From NCBI GenBank assembly GCA_013400975.1, contig WBMZ01003306.1, positions 248,001-312,000 of the forward strand: a stretch of 64,000 bases of DNA. Reading direction: 5' to 3'. Each line of letters begins with the position of its first letter. Position 1 is the stretch's first letter. The position numbers and the translations under genes are program-made. A model generated the notes under the pieces. The model was given only the letters and a program-made list of their open reading frames with translations, made no database searches and had not been told where the DNA came from. Origin of the DNA: Atrichornis clamosus. Taxonomy: Eukaryota > Chordata > Aves > Passeriformes > Menuridae. Of the stretch, positions 36,782-49,975 are shown in pieces.

Positions 36782-39700
36782 ATGTCCATGGGCAAAGAAG
36801 TATCACTGCATGAAATACACCTTCACAAAATGTGAATGCAGCTTCATGATTTGTGAAATAGAATGAGAACAGTGGTATTTGGAGCTAACTCCCAGCTGAT
36901 ATCAATTAAATCAGATTTGTTGAAGTATTTCTTTTATCATATGCCCCTGTGTAGTTTAAGGGAAACATTTTGGCACGGTACTTTTATCTTGGCTTGGAAT
37001 TTGTCTGTCTAGGGAATTTGACAGCCTTTCAAGTTATATGAAGTCAATACAGAAGTTGAGTGCTTTTTTGCCCAGCCCATTTAGAAGTAGACGTTTTTTC
37101 ACTGCAGTTTACACAATAGAATATTTGAAGTGCTTTTAAGGATTTTTTTTCTACTTCAAACATTAAGCTTGAACTTCCAGAGCACCTCTAGACCGATAAG
37201 AGAGTTCTTGACTTGCTCAAGCAATTTAGCTCCATATTTGCTTGGTATATCTTTGTGGTAACATAACACATTCAGGTAACAATAATTTATAAATCAGGAG
37301 ATTTCTAGGTATATAATTTACTGTTCAGAACCCATTCTTGTGTAACTGCCATTTTGCTTACCCAGAGCTGTGAGAAAACCCCATTCTCCCAAACTCAGAT
37401 GTAGCATAACCTCATGTAATTGAGACAGTCCCTTGTGGCACGTTATAATACAATGTAATAGGCCAGCTGGTAAAAGTGGAATAATGAAGAAACGTAAGTA
37501 ACTGTTGATGTCAAGATAGGACTGATGTCAGTGTTGTGCTCTGGCCAAATCCCAAATTAGAGCAGAACACAGAGTCAGCTGAGATAGGTATGGTTTGAAG
37601 CAGCATTCAAAATGTTATTATCCCTTAGCAATGTGCAAAAAACTCACTAACTCACTAAATTTCAGAGGAACTGAGGATTATCAGCACGTCTGAAATAGGC
37701 CTCTTCCTAAAGAATAATTCACAGTGAAGTCAGAACGCATGAGAAAAAGCACTTTGCAGAAATCCCTCAGCAAGGACAGCAGTGCAATTTGCATCAGTCA
37801 TAGCCATACTTACATGCATTAGTTAAAACTCAGGCTCTTGAGGGTGCAGGCACATTCATACAGCACTGCTTCAGAAATGTTTGGCCACATCATATCAGTA
37901 AAAAATTAGTTGCACTTGCTTGATTGTGCTCAAAGATACAGGATGTGCATTAGTTAAAAATCATTGCAAGATACTTATCACAATTGACCTCTTGGGAACA
38001 GAGCTATACTTGTATGTGCAGCTGGTCAAAACATTTTTACAAATGTTGACTTAAGCACAAAATATTGGAGTTTCTTGTTCAGAATATTCCTGAAAGAAGA
38101 AAGAGAGAGTTTATTATTTAGAAGAAGAAATATTCAAGAAAACTTTTAAAGAAAGAACCATGCTGTGTAACTATGCTCCACAAAATGCAGGTTTCTTCTG
38201 TTCGCCTGTGCTAGTCTCCCCTCACTCCCCTCACTGCCTATGCTAGTCTTCTAAGAGGGTAGCTTGAGGTTTGACATTTACATTTAGCATCAATCTTGCA
38301 TTATGGAAAATTCTCTAAGAGGCTAGTAAGCTTCTCTCACATTGTTGAACAAGTTCAAAATTTGACCCATAATGTTTGAAATACTTTGAATATGAATGAG
38401 CCCAGGAATGTTACTCCGTGCTTAGAATTTTTTTCACTTTGTGTTAAACAGATACAAGACCTGTCTCTTTAACACTCATTTTGTTCAAACTACTGAAGGT
38501 TAGACGGTTTCTAATTTGGTACCAAATTGATCTTGTCAGTGGAAATAACCAAGTGCTTAACATGTTCAAATAGGCTCTAGCTGCCAGAGATAAGGCTTTG
38601 TAAGCATCGAAAAATTGAAACTCTCATTCAGCTATAAAGGACCAAAAGCACAACTTATTGAGATAAATATTTGCCACATCCCTCTGTTTCCAAATGGAAT
38701 AAGATGGCCAGCAAAGGACAGAAATATCTTAAAATGGGATGTTGGAACAGATAAATTTTTCAGATGGAACAGACAAGTTAATGGTCAGGCACCCAAAGTT
38801 GCATTCTTGTGACCAAGGGGAAGGGAGAATACAAAGACCCCTCAGAGAAAAGAGCAGTCTCCAATTATTGGTTAGATTATAGCGAAAAAGGTTTTTAGAT
38901 GCTCTGATTACTAGAATGGGGGAAGAAAATGAGAGTGTTGAAATTAGTATAGACCAAGTTCAAAAACTTTCATCTGATAATGTCGAGATGGTAAGGTTAG
39001 CTGGAAGATCCTAGCAAGCTCATGTTTCAATAGAAAATATCAATTTAGTTTATAGGAACAGATTATTCTCTTTGATTTACCAAAAATGTGTCGTTCCCTC
39101 AGCTCTGCAGTACGCAGGAACTTAGTGTGAACTCAGTGCGGACTCGGTGTCGTGTTCAGGGAGAAAACTGGCTTTCACCACAGTCAGTGTAATGCTGAAC
39201 ATGACATGCCTCTGTGCATGTGGGTCATAACCAAGTGAGCTGTTCTCAGTCAGTTCTGTAGAGGAGACAAGGGGAAAGTAGAAGAAGATGCCACCAAAGT
39301 ACAAAATTATGAAGATGACCGTAAAGCATCTGTGTGTTCTTTTCTCTACCTGTCACACAAAATCCAAAAGATCTGAAAGTCTAAGAAAAGACTGAGATGG
39401 GAAGGGGAAGGAAGAAGGCAATGGCACATATATTTTAAAGAAAATTGAGACATTGAAGACAAGATAACTTGAGAAAACTCAATTTCAATTGATGTTGAAA
39501 TCTTGATTTGCATTTTTTCATAGCCATCAATCAGTTGCATGGTCCTCCTTATTAGAGAGTTATAAAAGCCACTCAAGTTTATGATTTGAGGCAGAAAAGA
39601 ATAAAGAAAGAAAACAAAAAGCTTCTCCCTCCTATTTTCATATGGCCCACATGTGACTTAGTGCAAATCCGCAATGAATACTGGTTTGAAGTACAGTGTG

Positions 39701-40595
39701 GTAGAGAAATGAACAAAATTAAATACAAGAATTCTCCAGTTGTAAAGACATGCCTTTAAAGGAAAATCACTCTACTTACACAAGTCATAACTTTTTCCGT
39801 GTAATTGAAGAAATATTTACCTACCTCAAAAGAATTTATGAATTGGATCCTGATTCTGGTTTTACAGTCACATAAATGGTAATTTTACCAATGAACATTT
39901 TGGCTGGTAAAAAGACAGATTAAAAAAGAGTCTTTTTTCAAAATAGAGGCTTTTGCAGGTGCAAAGCAGTAAGCATTAGTATTTCTTTAATAGAATTTGT
40001 AACCACATAAAACTGTAAATTGCTGCCCATTCCTCCAGATTCTCAAGCCACTATGAACAATGATGATACAAAGAAAAGCTGTTTTATTTTCTGTCATGTT
40101 TAGGCTGTTAGCTCCATTTGGAAATTAAAAAGAAATATAACATTAGTGTAGCTGTATTTTCACTGCCTTGACAGTAGTGTCTGAATTTGAAACAGAGTTT
40201 ACCTAGAAATGCAATGCAAAGATATGAAAACAGAAGTTTGAATGTAAAGTAGGATTAATGTGTTGAAGTTCTGAGTTCTTTATCATCCTAGTTGATGTCA
40301 GAAGGTGTCTTCAAATGTCTGACTTGGACGTGCTTCCAAATGTCTGTCCATGTCTGGTAAATTAGAAAAAAATCATAATTCATCAAATCCTCAAACCTTA
40401 AGAGTCTAAACTACACATTCTTGTCCGTTTGCTGCTTCCTGTCTTTGCTGCAAACCTTTATCCTTCTGGTTTTTTGTCACCGGCCATGCTTGCTTTGCTG
40501 TACTTTTAGACACTTAGGATGGCATAAAACAAAGACAGCTGCTCTGTGGTTGGACTAGATAGTTGTGTGTCTTGAAATGGTTGGCTTCAGATATA
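36782..40595. other. Non-coding stretch, no gene recognised
   Basis: No named repeats or coding sequence. A small imperfect CTCCCCTCA repeat and a duplicated GCTAGTCT lie near 38208-38252. Confidence 0.5.
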
Positions 40596-40746
40596 AGGAA
40601 ACATCGAATCAGAGAATGGTTGGGGTTAGAAAGGACCTTAAACGCCACCGAGTTCAAACCTCCCTGCCATGGGCAGGGACACCTTACACTAGACCAGATT
40701 GCTCAAAGTTCCATCCAGCCCGACCTTGAACACCTCCAGGAATGGA
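40596..40746 (-). mobile_element. CR1 LINE 3' fragment, about 150 bp
   Basis: The reverse-strand CR1 3' terminus: CGAATCAGAGAATGGTTGGG, then AAAGGACCTTAAACGCCACC, CTGCCATGGGCAGGGACACC, and CCTTGAACACCTCCAGGAAT. This is one of the best-preserved CR1 pieces in the window. The octamer tail is partly mutated. A 76-codon open frame spanning it (40563-40793) is an accident of the repeat. Confidence 0.92.
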
Positions 40747-42334
40747 AAACTGGTCACTGCTATGCCTCAAAGATTACTTTTGCTGCTTTATGAATTAGTT
40801 TCTCCCTGATGTCTTGCATATTTCCTCTTCATGAAAAAGTTAAAAATTGAAATTTAAAATCTTTCCTCATCCCAGACTTTATGCTACTTGCAAAGGAGGA
40901 AACACAGTATCAGTAACCTTGCTGTTTTCAGTAAGGCTTTTGAGCAGATCCAAACAAAATCACATAGGTCTCAATATAAAAAGCTTTACAAGATTTCCAA
41001 GTCCCTCACAGTCCCAGAGCTAGAGGAAATTATTTGATAGCTTTACGTGTTATAAATTATTGTGAAGGATATTTACAAAAGTTCCTAACTTCTGATGTAT
41101 TTAGGAGCACCAATCACGACCATAGTTCCCTTCCCTACATTTATCCCTTAAAATATAATCTGGTGCTACCAGACCATACTGTGTCGGCAGTTCTGTTGCA
41201 GTATGAGTACAAGCAGCTGTGCTGTAACTTCAAGGAGGCCAGGAATATGCTCCAAAAATGATCTTAATCAAGGAGTCCAAAATACAAATGAATATAGCAG
41301 CATCCCTTGCTCATATAAGCAGTCCAAATGCAGCTGATGGTTGCTTCACTTTTTGAGTTCTTAATCTCTTACACCAGTGCATTTGATTGGAGATGTGAAA
41401 GCTTTAGTACCTTTGAAACAGCTGCAGCTTATCATTACGTCAGAAGGCAAAAATATCCCACTCTAAATGTCTAATTCTGTTCAGTTAAAGTAAAATTGGT
41501 CCTGAGATTAGGGATTCTGGCTTTCAGGTTACTAAAAATAAAAAAAAAAAAAATTCTGATAAAGTTACATCAGCTATAAGTTTTTTACATTCAAAATAAA
41601 CATATTTGAATGGCAGAAAGTGACACATTTCCTTTAAAAGGTTTTTCTGGAATTCACCTTCTGTTCACACAGTCTGCCACAGAGCATATACATCTCTTCC
41701 TGTTCATGCTCTCTGTGGTTTACATGTGCATTGGTAAAAATAGTATCTTAAACAGCTTTTTATTTGTGTACTGAACTCCATGTGGGACCATATGTACCGA
41801 ATCGTAAATGAAGTAATGGCAAAGTTTGTATATGCTTTCCTCCTGCCTTTCTGTCTGTCTTATAAAGCAGCTCATTTTTACTCAGTTTTACATGGCCACC
41901 TTTAAAACCATCACATAAAAATCAGTTTTCTAAGAATTTACAAAATGCTAACCATTTGTAAAACCAGACACTAAGGATTCCCTAATTATACCTCTAATTA
42001 AAAAGAAATCTCTCTCCTGGAATTGTAAATAATTCATTTATATTATATGCCTGGGAAAAGTACACTCTCTTTTTTAGGGGAAAAGAGTCAGAATTTCCTC
42101 TAAATGTTACCAAGCCAAGGATAGAAAACACAATTAAAAATGACATTTTGATCATAATCCTCCTTTCTGATATGGTATGTAAAAGAAAAGATATATTTAG
42201 TAATGGATCATTTCACAGAAAGGCTTAAAATGTCAATGCTGCTCATATTTTCTACCTTTGCTCTGTGTGTGTAGATAAGCACTTGTTCCATTTGCCACCT
42301 ACACACTGATAAAACTTTAAGCCCCCTTCTCCGG
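40747..42334. other. Non-coding stretch, no gene recognised
   Basis: Apart from a poly(A) run at 41541-41553 I see nothing to annotate. Confidence 0.5.
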
Positions 42335-42445
42335 GTGAAAGGATAATCCAGTGGTTAGTCTGAAATTTGAATTTGATGAGCAGCTTTGCCATGAACCTTT
42401 ATCTGGTCACCTGCCACAAATCCCTTATTGCCATATGCAAACAAA
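42335..42445 (+). mobile_element. Possible MIR SINE remnant
   Basis: CCAGTGGTTAGTCTGAAATT, AGCAGCTTTGCCATGAACC and ATCTGGTCACCTGCC resemble the MIR blocks TAGTGGTTAAGAGC.., CAGCTCTGCCACTTACTAG and TGTGTGACCTTGGGC in order. The match is weak and the middle does not align well. Confidence 0.3.
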
Positions 42446-43740
42446 AGGCAGTAAATGTTGCAAGTTTAGCTATTTTCTGGTTGTGTCTGTCTTGTGCAGA
42501 CTTACCAGGCCTTGTTGGGTTTGTGGGACACCTTTCCTAGAGAGAGAGCCACCTTTAAATGCAGGAACACTCAGACTGGGGAACCAGGCTAACTCAAGGA
42601 TGAAGTAAATCACATAAAATGACTTGCACAGGGTCCTTTGCTCTACCTGCTTGATCCCCTATCATTCCACTGTGCATATTAGCAGGATTGACATCTGACT
42701 ATGTTTCAGCATCTCATCTTCCTGACTATGCATGGCGCTGTCTGCTAGCTAGACCAGTCCTGAGATTTCAGCTGGAATGGGATAACTAGGTCTCTTTCTG
42801 GACAAAACTGGCAACTGCATAGGGTTCGAATAAAGATCATTCCACTGAGCAGAGGATCTTCTGGTATTGGTGTTCCAACCAGTCTGGTCGGTCATCCACT
42901 GTGATTCCAGAAAGCGTCACATGGGCACATGACCTCCTGCAACAGCACAGAAAGACTCAGAAAAGTTTTAAATGTATTTAAGGTGTCTCAACCCAAAAGA
43001 GGGACCGCAAGGGATCTGGAGGAGAGATGGAATATTTATCCCAGTGTTCCTAAAGCTGTGTCACATGACATAGGAGAGTTCATGACTATGATATTGGTCA
43101 CCTGCAGGGATGTGGTGTGGCTTCATCTGTAGGAATTTAAAAACAGCACTGAAACTAAATGTGATCTGTACTAAGGTTCGAGGCAGAAAACTGCCGTACT
43201 GAGCACAGGGCAGACAATTATTATGCATGCAACAAGCCACAGGCTAGAAATGCCTTTGACAGAGGAAAAATGGAGCTGTGTGAGACAGCTGTGGAGCCAG
43301 GGTCTGCATTAAGCGGTTATGGAACTGACAGGCTGGTACTGGGTGTGGACAGGCAAAGCAGTGACAACACGGGTTACTCTGGACACCTTGGCTAAGGCAA
43401 AGGGCCCACCCATGGGTGGAAACCACAAAAATTAGAAACTTATATACTTCAGTTCCCCAGTAACAGAATGAATATTTCACCAGCGTTTGTGTTGTGAAGT
43501 GAATATTTCAGAGGCACTTGGACATTATTAAGAAGAGTTGTGTAAGGAAGAACTGGATATGTGGAGGATGACTGTTGGCTCTTGAGTCAGCGACATTTAT
43601 ACGTTCTGCTAAACCAGGAAGGATTTAAATAGCAACATAATGCCAGAGCCCCCACCCTGTTACTTTCTTCTCTTTGCTTTAGACCCAACAGCATCTGCTG
43701 CACTGCATCATCCTGCTAAACACATCAGAATAGTCGGGAC

Positions 43741-43944
43741 AATACTTCTTTAAAAGCTGGTTGTCATTTCATACTAATTTCCTGACAGGAATGAAGCTAA
43801 ATTGGTTAGAACATTTTTTTTTAAGGAACATCAGCATTTGGNAATACTTCTTTAAAAGCTGGTTGTCATTTCATACTAATTTCCTGACAGGAATGAAGCT
43901 AAATTGGTTAGAACATTTTTTTTTTAAGGAACATCAGCATTTGG
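43741..43944. repeat. ~101-bp duplicated block around a single N (assembly join)
   Basis: Bases 43741-43841 (starting AATACTTCTTTAAAAGCTGG, ending CATCAGCATTTGG) are repeated at 43843-43944. The only difference is the T run, 9 versus 10. The copies are separated by one N at 43842. This is the signature of two contig ends that overlap but were joined without merging, so the genome most likely has one copy. A 66-codon frame across it (43761-43961) contains an undefined residue and is an artefact. Confidence 0.95.
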
Positions 43945-45809
43945 CAAATAAGGATGCATAAAACTAATTGAATACACTCTACATTTCAGTAGAACAGGCT
44001 TGAATAGTTCCTGCACTAAATTACATATGTGGATCCCACTGTTTCATCTGAGATCATCTCAGCAGGGATGGCTATGGAAATGCAAATTTACACTGCTGCT
44101 GAGTCCTTGCAGATTTTACACTGTGTGTCAATGATTAACTTAAGGATCTTGGCATGGTTTGCATTCTTTCTTAACATTTAGCAATTCAAACATTCTTCTC
44201 TCCAAATTAGATAAAATTATTTAAATAATAATAGCATTTTTAATTATCTACTCTGGGCCTCTTTTTGCTTGCTGCAAGAAGTTCCACATTTCCCTATTTG
44301 TCTTTTGTGCAAGGTATGCGTACATCCATCACTTCATCTAAAATATGAAGGGGACTTTATGACAATGATCTTTGATAAAATGACAAAATCTTCATTTGTC
44401 TTATAATTTTCTAGTTTACCTGAACCATAGTCAACACTGGTGACAATTTTGATGTTTGCACAAAATCCTACAGTTATTCTGCCATCTATTGTTTTTACAA
44501 AGCTTCCTTCAAATTCACTGGAATCTCTGCCAGGGTAGTGACTGATGAAGCTTTCTCTTTATGGAGGTGTTAGATATCCTGTTAGACTGACTGATAGAGT
44601 TGTTAAAAGATAGCCAAGTTCTTGCCTGTGCAAGTTGTTTTCACATAGTCTCACACAGACTATCACAACCAGTCTGACTCCAAGTCTGTAACTATACAAT
44701 ATTGGCAAACTCTTTATTGCATTAACCCTTGTACTAAGGAAGAAGCAGCAAATGACCAAGACTGCCTTGGTAAAAGTTAGAAAAGAAGTTACATCTCCTA
44801 ATAACATTGACTTGTTTTCCTCTATTAGAAAAAATCATCTTTTCTGTAAGCATCAAAAGAAAACTTACTTTCCTATGAATTTCTTTGGTCATTGATTTCA
44901 CAGCCTAAGATGCGAGGTTTTGCTTAAGTCGTACCAACAGTGGAGTCACTTAGAGGGGCTTGTGATATTGCAGACTTTCTGGTATCCAATAAACACTGCA
45001 CTTTTTTCCCTCTTGGGAGGCACTGATAGCCTGACTCTCCCCAGCCTTCACGGAACTGGTAGAACTTAATGTCCCTGAAACTGCCGTCGCTCTGCCACAC
45101 TTGCTCAAGCATATTATTGGGAACTGAATGGACAGATAAGCACAGCACTTAACAAGTCACAGGAGGGTAGGTACCTTACTAACAAGTGTAGAAAACAGTG
45201 TTGCTTCCAGCTAGGCTGGTTAAACTCACATTTTGGGACACACCTGGTTATCAGGGGATGGCTAACTTTTCTCCAGTTTACAGTAAGACTCTGATATATG
45301 CCTCTCCATCTGCTGTAATTCAGTTGTGGAACAAATTTTAGGGTTTAAAAAAAAAAATCAGTCATTCTGAAATCAAATTGCACTTGGAAGAATTTTCAAT
45401 ATAAGCTGGTCTTTCTGGTATCTCTGCTCCTTAGCACAGTTTCTGAGACCAAAGATTTTTGGCAGTCACCGTGAAAGGGATAGAACACTTGTGTGGCATT
45501 GCTGAAGGTGCTTTTAGCTCGAAAGTAATGATATTCCTCGAAATGAGAGACTCGTGGGAAATGTGTTTGGAGGCCTAACTGGCTGGAAAGTGCTGCTCTG
45601 GTCTCCCTAGCTATGGTTGTGTTTTGCTGTAGGTCAACGAACAGGAGGAACTCTAGGACAGCAGAATTTCTAGAATTTCTAGCCTTCCCAAGAATAAAAT
45701 GGGTTGGATATTCTCTGGTCAAACCATCCCTTTTTCTTTATCTTTTCTTTTTTTTTTTTTCTTTTTGTCAGAAAATGGTGACTCATCACATCTGGAATGT
45801 TTTCTGGAA

Positions 45810-45836
45810 CTCTGTCAGTTTAGCTAACTGACAGAG
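45810..45836. repeat. Perfect hairpin, 11-bp stem, 5-base loop
   Basis: CTCTGTCAGTT (45810-45820), loop TAGCT, AACTGACAGAG (45826-45836). The arms are fully complementary. It follows a 40-base T-rich tract ending in CAG. The stem is too short for a standard microRNA precursor. Confidence 0.85.
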
Positions 45837-45910
45837 AACGCTAAGAAGGTTTTCATCATTTCACGCTGTTTGCCTGGCAGGAGGTTGTAGAGCCCAGCAA
45901 CAGCCACTTC

Positions 45911-45923
45911 TTCAGCACCACGG
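45911..45923 (+). promoter_or_regulatory. REST/NRSF left half-site
   Basis: TTCAGCACCACGG is a perfect match to the left half of the neuron-restrictive silencer element. The right half (ACAGCGCC) is absent; GAATTTCT follows instead. Half-sites can be bound weakly, so function is uncertain. Confidence 0.3.
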
Positions 45924-46700
45924 GAATTTCTATGGGTTTTTGTGGCTGTCAGGGTCTCTCACAGGCATTTGGATGCCAGAAACCCAAGGAGCTTTTGGTA
46001 GACTTGGAGTTTGGCCCACTGTTGTGCAGCTGAGAGCTCATGCTGGGAACCTCTCTCAGGGCTTTCATGCAGACGCTGTTGAAATTTCCCAGAAATGAAC
46101 TGTCCCTTTTTTAATGAAAAAATAGCTGTTTATATCCATACGAGTACAGACACTTTGAGTGAAAAAGAGAGTCAACACCTGATGACCTGCATTTAAAGTT
46201 TAAAAAAAAACAAAACCCACCATAAATTCTCAAACTCCAGCACTTCATTCTGCCCAGAACAGTCTTCCTTTCATATTTGAGAGAAAGAAAGGTTTAGACA
46301 TTGTTTTCTAGCTTTTGATGGTGGCTTATATAGAAAGCAGGACATTAGCCAAGTAAAAAGCCTACTCTTTGTGAAAACCCTGCTCTGGACACCTTTGCCA
46401 ATGAGCTGGAATGCTGATTCCTGTACTTCTCATGTGCTGCCTCACTCATGGACTCTTGAGGCTTTGACTCCCTCTTGCTACCCTAGGAGCTGGGCATTAA
46501 GCAAGAGTCTGTCATGGTGTCCAGTTTTAGTGTCATTTTAACTATTTCAAAACAAAATATTTAGAAACTTCTCACTTTCACAGGAAACTCTTGAAATGTC
46601 TATATTTCTATTACAAAGAAGGGAAAAAAAACCCTCTAGAATTTCCTACAGAGAAGAAATATCAGGCCTTAATGTGATGTTCCCGGGAATATCCTTGCTA

Positions 46701-46722
46701 GAGGCTACAGCATTGTAGCCTC
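46701..46722. repeat. Perfect hairpin, 9-bp stem, 4-base loop
   Basis: GAGGCTACA, loop GCAT, TGTAGCCTC. Fully paired stem in otherwise unremarkable sequence. Confidence 0.85.
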
Positions 46723-48707
46723 AGGAGCAATAGAAGCTGGATAAAATAGCTGGAGGCAACCTGAAGTGTCCATTTTCTGTGATGTCATTTTATTTATATC
46801 TAAGAACAGCAGAGTGTTAATGTTTTGACAGCCAAAATCACAATAAGCTCTAGCTCTGTTGAGTGTAGGGATGCAGACTTGCCTGCAAATCATGAGGGGT
46901 GTGAATTTTAAATGCCATCTTCTGTACTGCCAAACCTTACCCACATGTTGTGCTGCTCTCTCATTGGGATTTTTCTACCCTTGGCTCTATTAAGGAATAT
47001 CATTGTTCTCAGAAATGGCAGAAAGTAATCCCTGCAACCCCCTCCCTAACATCCCATTGACACCTTTCCCTTCCATAATGACTTGGAATAATTAGAGCTT
47101 TTTAACAAATCTGTTTATCAGTGAGAGACACTATAGCCCTTCGATAGCCCTTGTTAGCAGGAGGATGTTGATTAGCCAATCACCTACAGATTCTTTCCTT
47201 TCTCAAATTTAGGAAACGATCCTGGTGAGATTAAAATTACATTGAATATGCTGTTTTCTAAAGAACCTTTTGCCTTCTGGCCCCATGGAAGAATTGCCTC
47301 TTTCACTGTGCAGTCAAATCTTGTCCTCTACACTTCCAAATTAGAATGAGTCATTTTTGCAGAGCACTGAATATTTGTCTGCTAGTGAGGCTGCAGGTGT
47401 TGGGTATTATTCCCAGAGTCCTCTTCACATTCCATGCTAGATGTTCTGTTCCCCAGCACTGCTCTTCCCTCTTTGCTTGTGAGACCAAAACATGCATTCA
47501 ATTCTTGCTAGACCTTTGTTGCAGGGAATAACTGATCCTGGTCTTTTCCAGTAACTTCTAACACTAAAGGTGTCTGCATGCTCTTTTTGAAAGCAATCAA
47601 AAATCGAAGGGAGAGGCCGTTGTCTGTATTAGACCAGATGAAACACTTGGAGAACAGAAACAAGTCTTCATGCATGCAGACCTTTCTTCTGGCCTGAAGG
47701 AAAAGCAACAGACAGACCCGAACTATCCAGTATCGCTCATGTCTGCAAAAACACCACTAGTGTCATATTGTCATCCTGTCTGTAAAGATGTTAGAAAAAC
47801 AGTAAATAGAAACCTGGGGAGGCGTACTTTAAATTTTAAGTGTTCTGCATGAGTAACAGTTCCCCAAACTGAAACAATTTTGTTTGGCATTTTTCCTAGA
47901 TTTGTATTTGCACAAGTCTGACTCCAGAGTGAATACGATTGCTTAACAGAGTCACAAAATTATTTATCAGCTGGCATCTTTAAGATTGTCTACCTCTCTT
48001 TAGCCTGTTTTAAGTCTTCAGGCCATACTCCCTCAGCCCTGCAGTGCTTCATTTTCCTTCCAGCCTGAAGGCTGGTTCTCTGGTGTGTATTCATATGCAT
48101 AATAATGTCTTTATGTCTATGAAATATCAGGACCAAGCATAACACTTTTCAGTTTGTAAATAAGAACAAAATTTATTCGGTAAGCAAGGAAGCAAGAATC
48201 CATGATTTAAAGAATGGATTAGAAAGAGTGGGTACAAAAAGCTGCTTTAAAACTGTATCCTGCATTAAAAGGAAAAGAGAGCCTGTCATTTACACACTGA
48301 AACTTACTTTTTTTTTTCCTCTCATGCAAGAAGTGGGCTCCAGCACATGGATCATACTAATTACATTTTAAACTCATCCGTCTTAAATCTCACCCTTTAA
48401 TCTACAGGAATTATCTTAGTTCTCTCTGGTGACAGAGGAGCAGAGACAGGGACTAATTCAACCCAACTCTCTTAAGAGAGGATGAGTTGTTCTGTGCAAC
48501 TGTCTCAGATGCAACTGTCTTCAAGGTAGCTAAAGCTGGCTGAGATGAGTTCTATTTCCCAAAATGAAACTCTAGATTTTTCCCCATCCCCTCATCCTGT
48601 TAATTGACATGTTTTTCTCAGAAAGAAAGGACTTGCCAAAAGAGAAAAAAAGGTGGATATAGAGTCAGTTGGCAGGACCCCTGCAGGATGATGCCTCTCT
48701 TCTAATC

Positions 48708-48738
<31 letters not shown>

Positions 48739-48772
48739 CACACATATATATACATATATATATACATACATA
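48708..48772. repeat. (TA)n microsatellite with CA interruptions
   Basis: About 65 bases of alternating TA with TACA and CACA breaks. Likely polymorphic and prone to cruciform extrusion or breakage. An open frame of 101 codons starts shortly after (48816) but resembles no protein. Confidence 0.95.
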
Positions 48773-49904
48773 AAAGCTCCAGTTATATTGTACAATCTAT
48801 AAAGAGATTGTATATTTGGCAGAAATAAAATGTAAAGCATTTGTCCCTATATTCCAAAGGGCCCTAGGGCTGCAGTTATCAACACTTTTAACAGTTAAAG
48901 TGGTGTTCCAGGAGGTGCACTGTAAAGCAGAGCCAAACTCAATGACTATGCAATCCCATGTCTGTGGTGACTTTGATAAAGAAGGAAAAGTGGGGATCCT
49001 TGTTCCACAAGCAGGTTTGGATAGCTTAATCCTGGGAATCCTAGTGGTAAATGCAACATGGTTGGAGAAATTTAGAGTTGTATTAAAGCCTAGAGAGCAT
49101 TCTCCATGGTGGTGGAACTAGTGGGACACAGGGAGGCTTGTATTTTGCAGAATCAATCCCTTATTTATTGTTCTAGCTAATAAAGAAAATGTTATGAGAT
49201 AAACTTCATTTTCAAGACCAGTGAAATATGACCAGGACTGTTCACTTTGAGCGCAGTCTTTAAATTCCCAGAAGTATTTACCATGGTGTGGCCTGACCCC
49301 AAAATGAGTTGGGGAGCTGTTGTTCTTCAAACTGTGTGGAGACCCCCTGTGTAGAGTTCCTGTATGGTCTCTCCAATGTGGATCTCATTACCACCTATCC
49401 ATGGGACTCTGCAAAAATGTTTCCAGGCAAAACAGAATGCTAACATTTATTGGAGCAAGATACAGTTTTGCAGATCCCATCAGAAGTCTCTTTCCTTCAA
49501 CCTTTATCAGAACTGGGGACTGACTCATTTCAGTACGTGAGCAGAGTCTACTCTGCATCTCACAGGCATTTAACCACTTTCCAGGACCCTCACAACCCAC
49601 AAAAGTAATTTCTGGGTAAACCCTAATCTAGATGCTTTGAAGAGGATGGGGGTTTTTCCCCAAAAAAACCATTGGTTATTCTACTCTACCTTTGTATTTC
49701 TCTTCCTTAGAAAAGTCTGTAACTTCAATATTTAAACTGAGGGTTTTAAGGATAAATTTACCTGAAGACCCTTCTACAGATACGAAGTCATTAGATTTTG
49801 TCCTTTGCTTCAGATTTTGCCAGGAAGCCACTTCTCCTTACAGTCATCTCCATTCAGGCAAAACCAAAAGTGTCACACAGGCATGTTCTGCAGCTGGATG
49901 AAGT

Positions 49905-49975
49905 GCTTGGACCAAATCTCATATTCAGTGATTACCTCATATCCCTCTGTTGACTTTAATGAATTTGATGTGCAA
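49905..49975 (+). repeat. Ancient amniote repeat remnant
   Basis: GGACCAAATCTCATATTCAG, then TGATTACCTCATATCC and TGTTGACTTTAATGAATTTG, follow the order GGGCCAGATTCTGATCTCAG..TGTAACTCC..CATTGACTTCAATGGAGTTA of the old amniote repeat also seen near 18.6 kb. High divergence; no formal name given. Confidence 0.4.

Larger units (their letters stand above)
43945..48707. other. Non-coding stretch, no gene recognised
   Basis: Contains a long poly(T)-rich run at 45729-45770 and two perfect hairpins listed separately. No coding or repeat family recognised; 45.85-46.1 kb is richer in GC without an identifiable element. Confidence 0.5.

Noticed and set aside
42820..42836. GGTTCGAAT, like a tRNA B box; another GGTTCGAGGC near 43185
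   Set aside because: No A box, acceptor stem or cloverleaf can be drawn around either one.
43761..43961. 66-codon frame with a repeated peptide
   Set aside because: The repeat is the assembly duplication around the N, and the frame contains an undefined residue.
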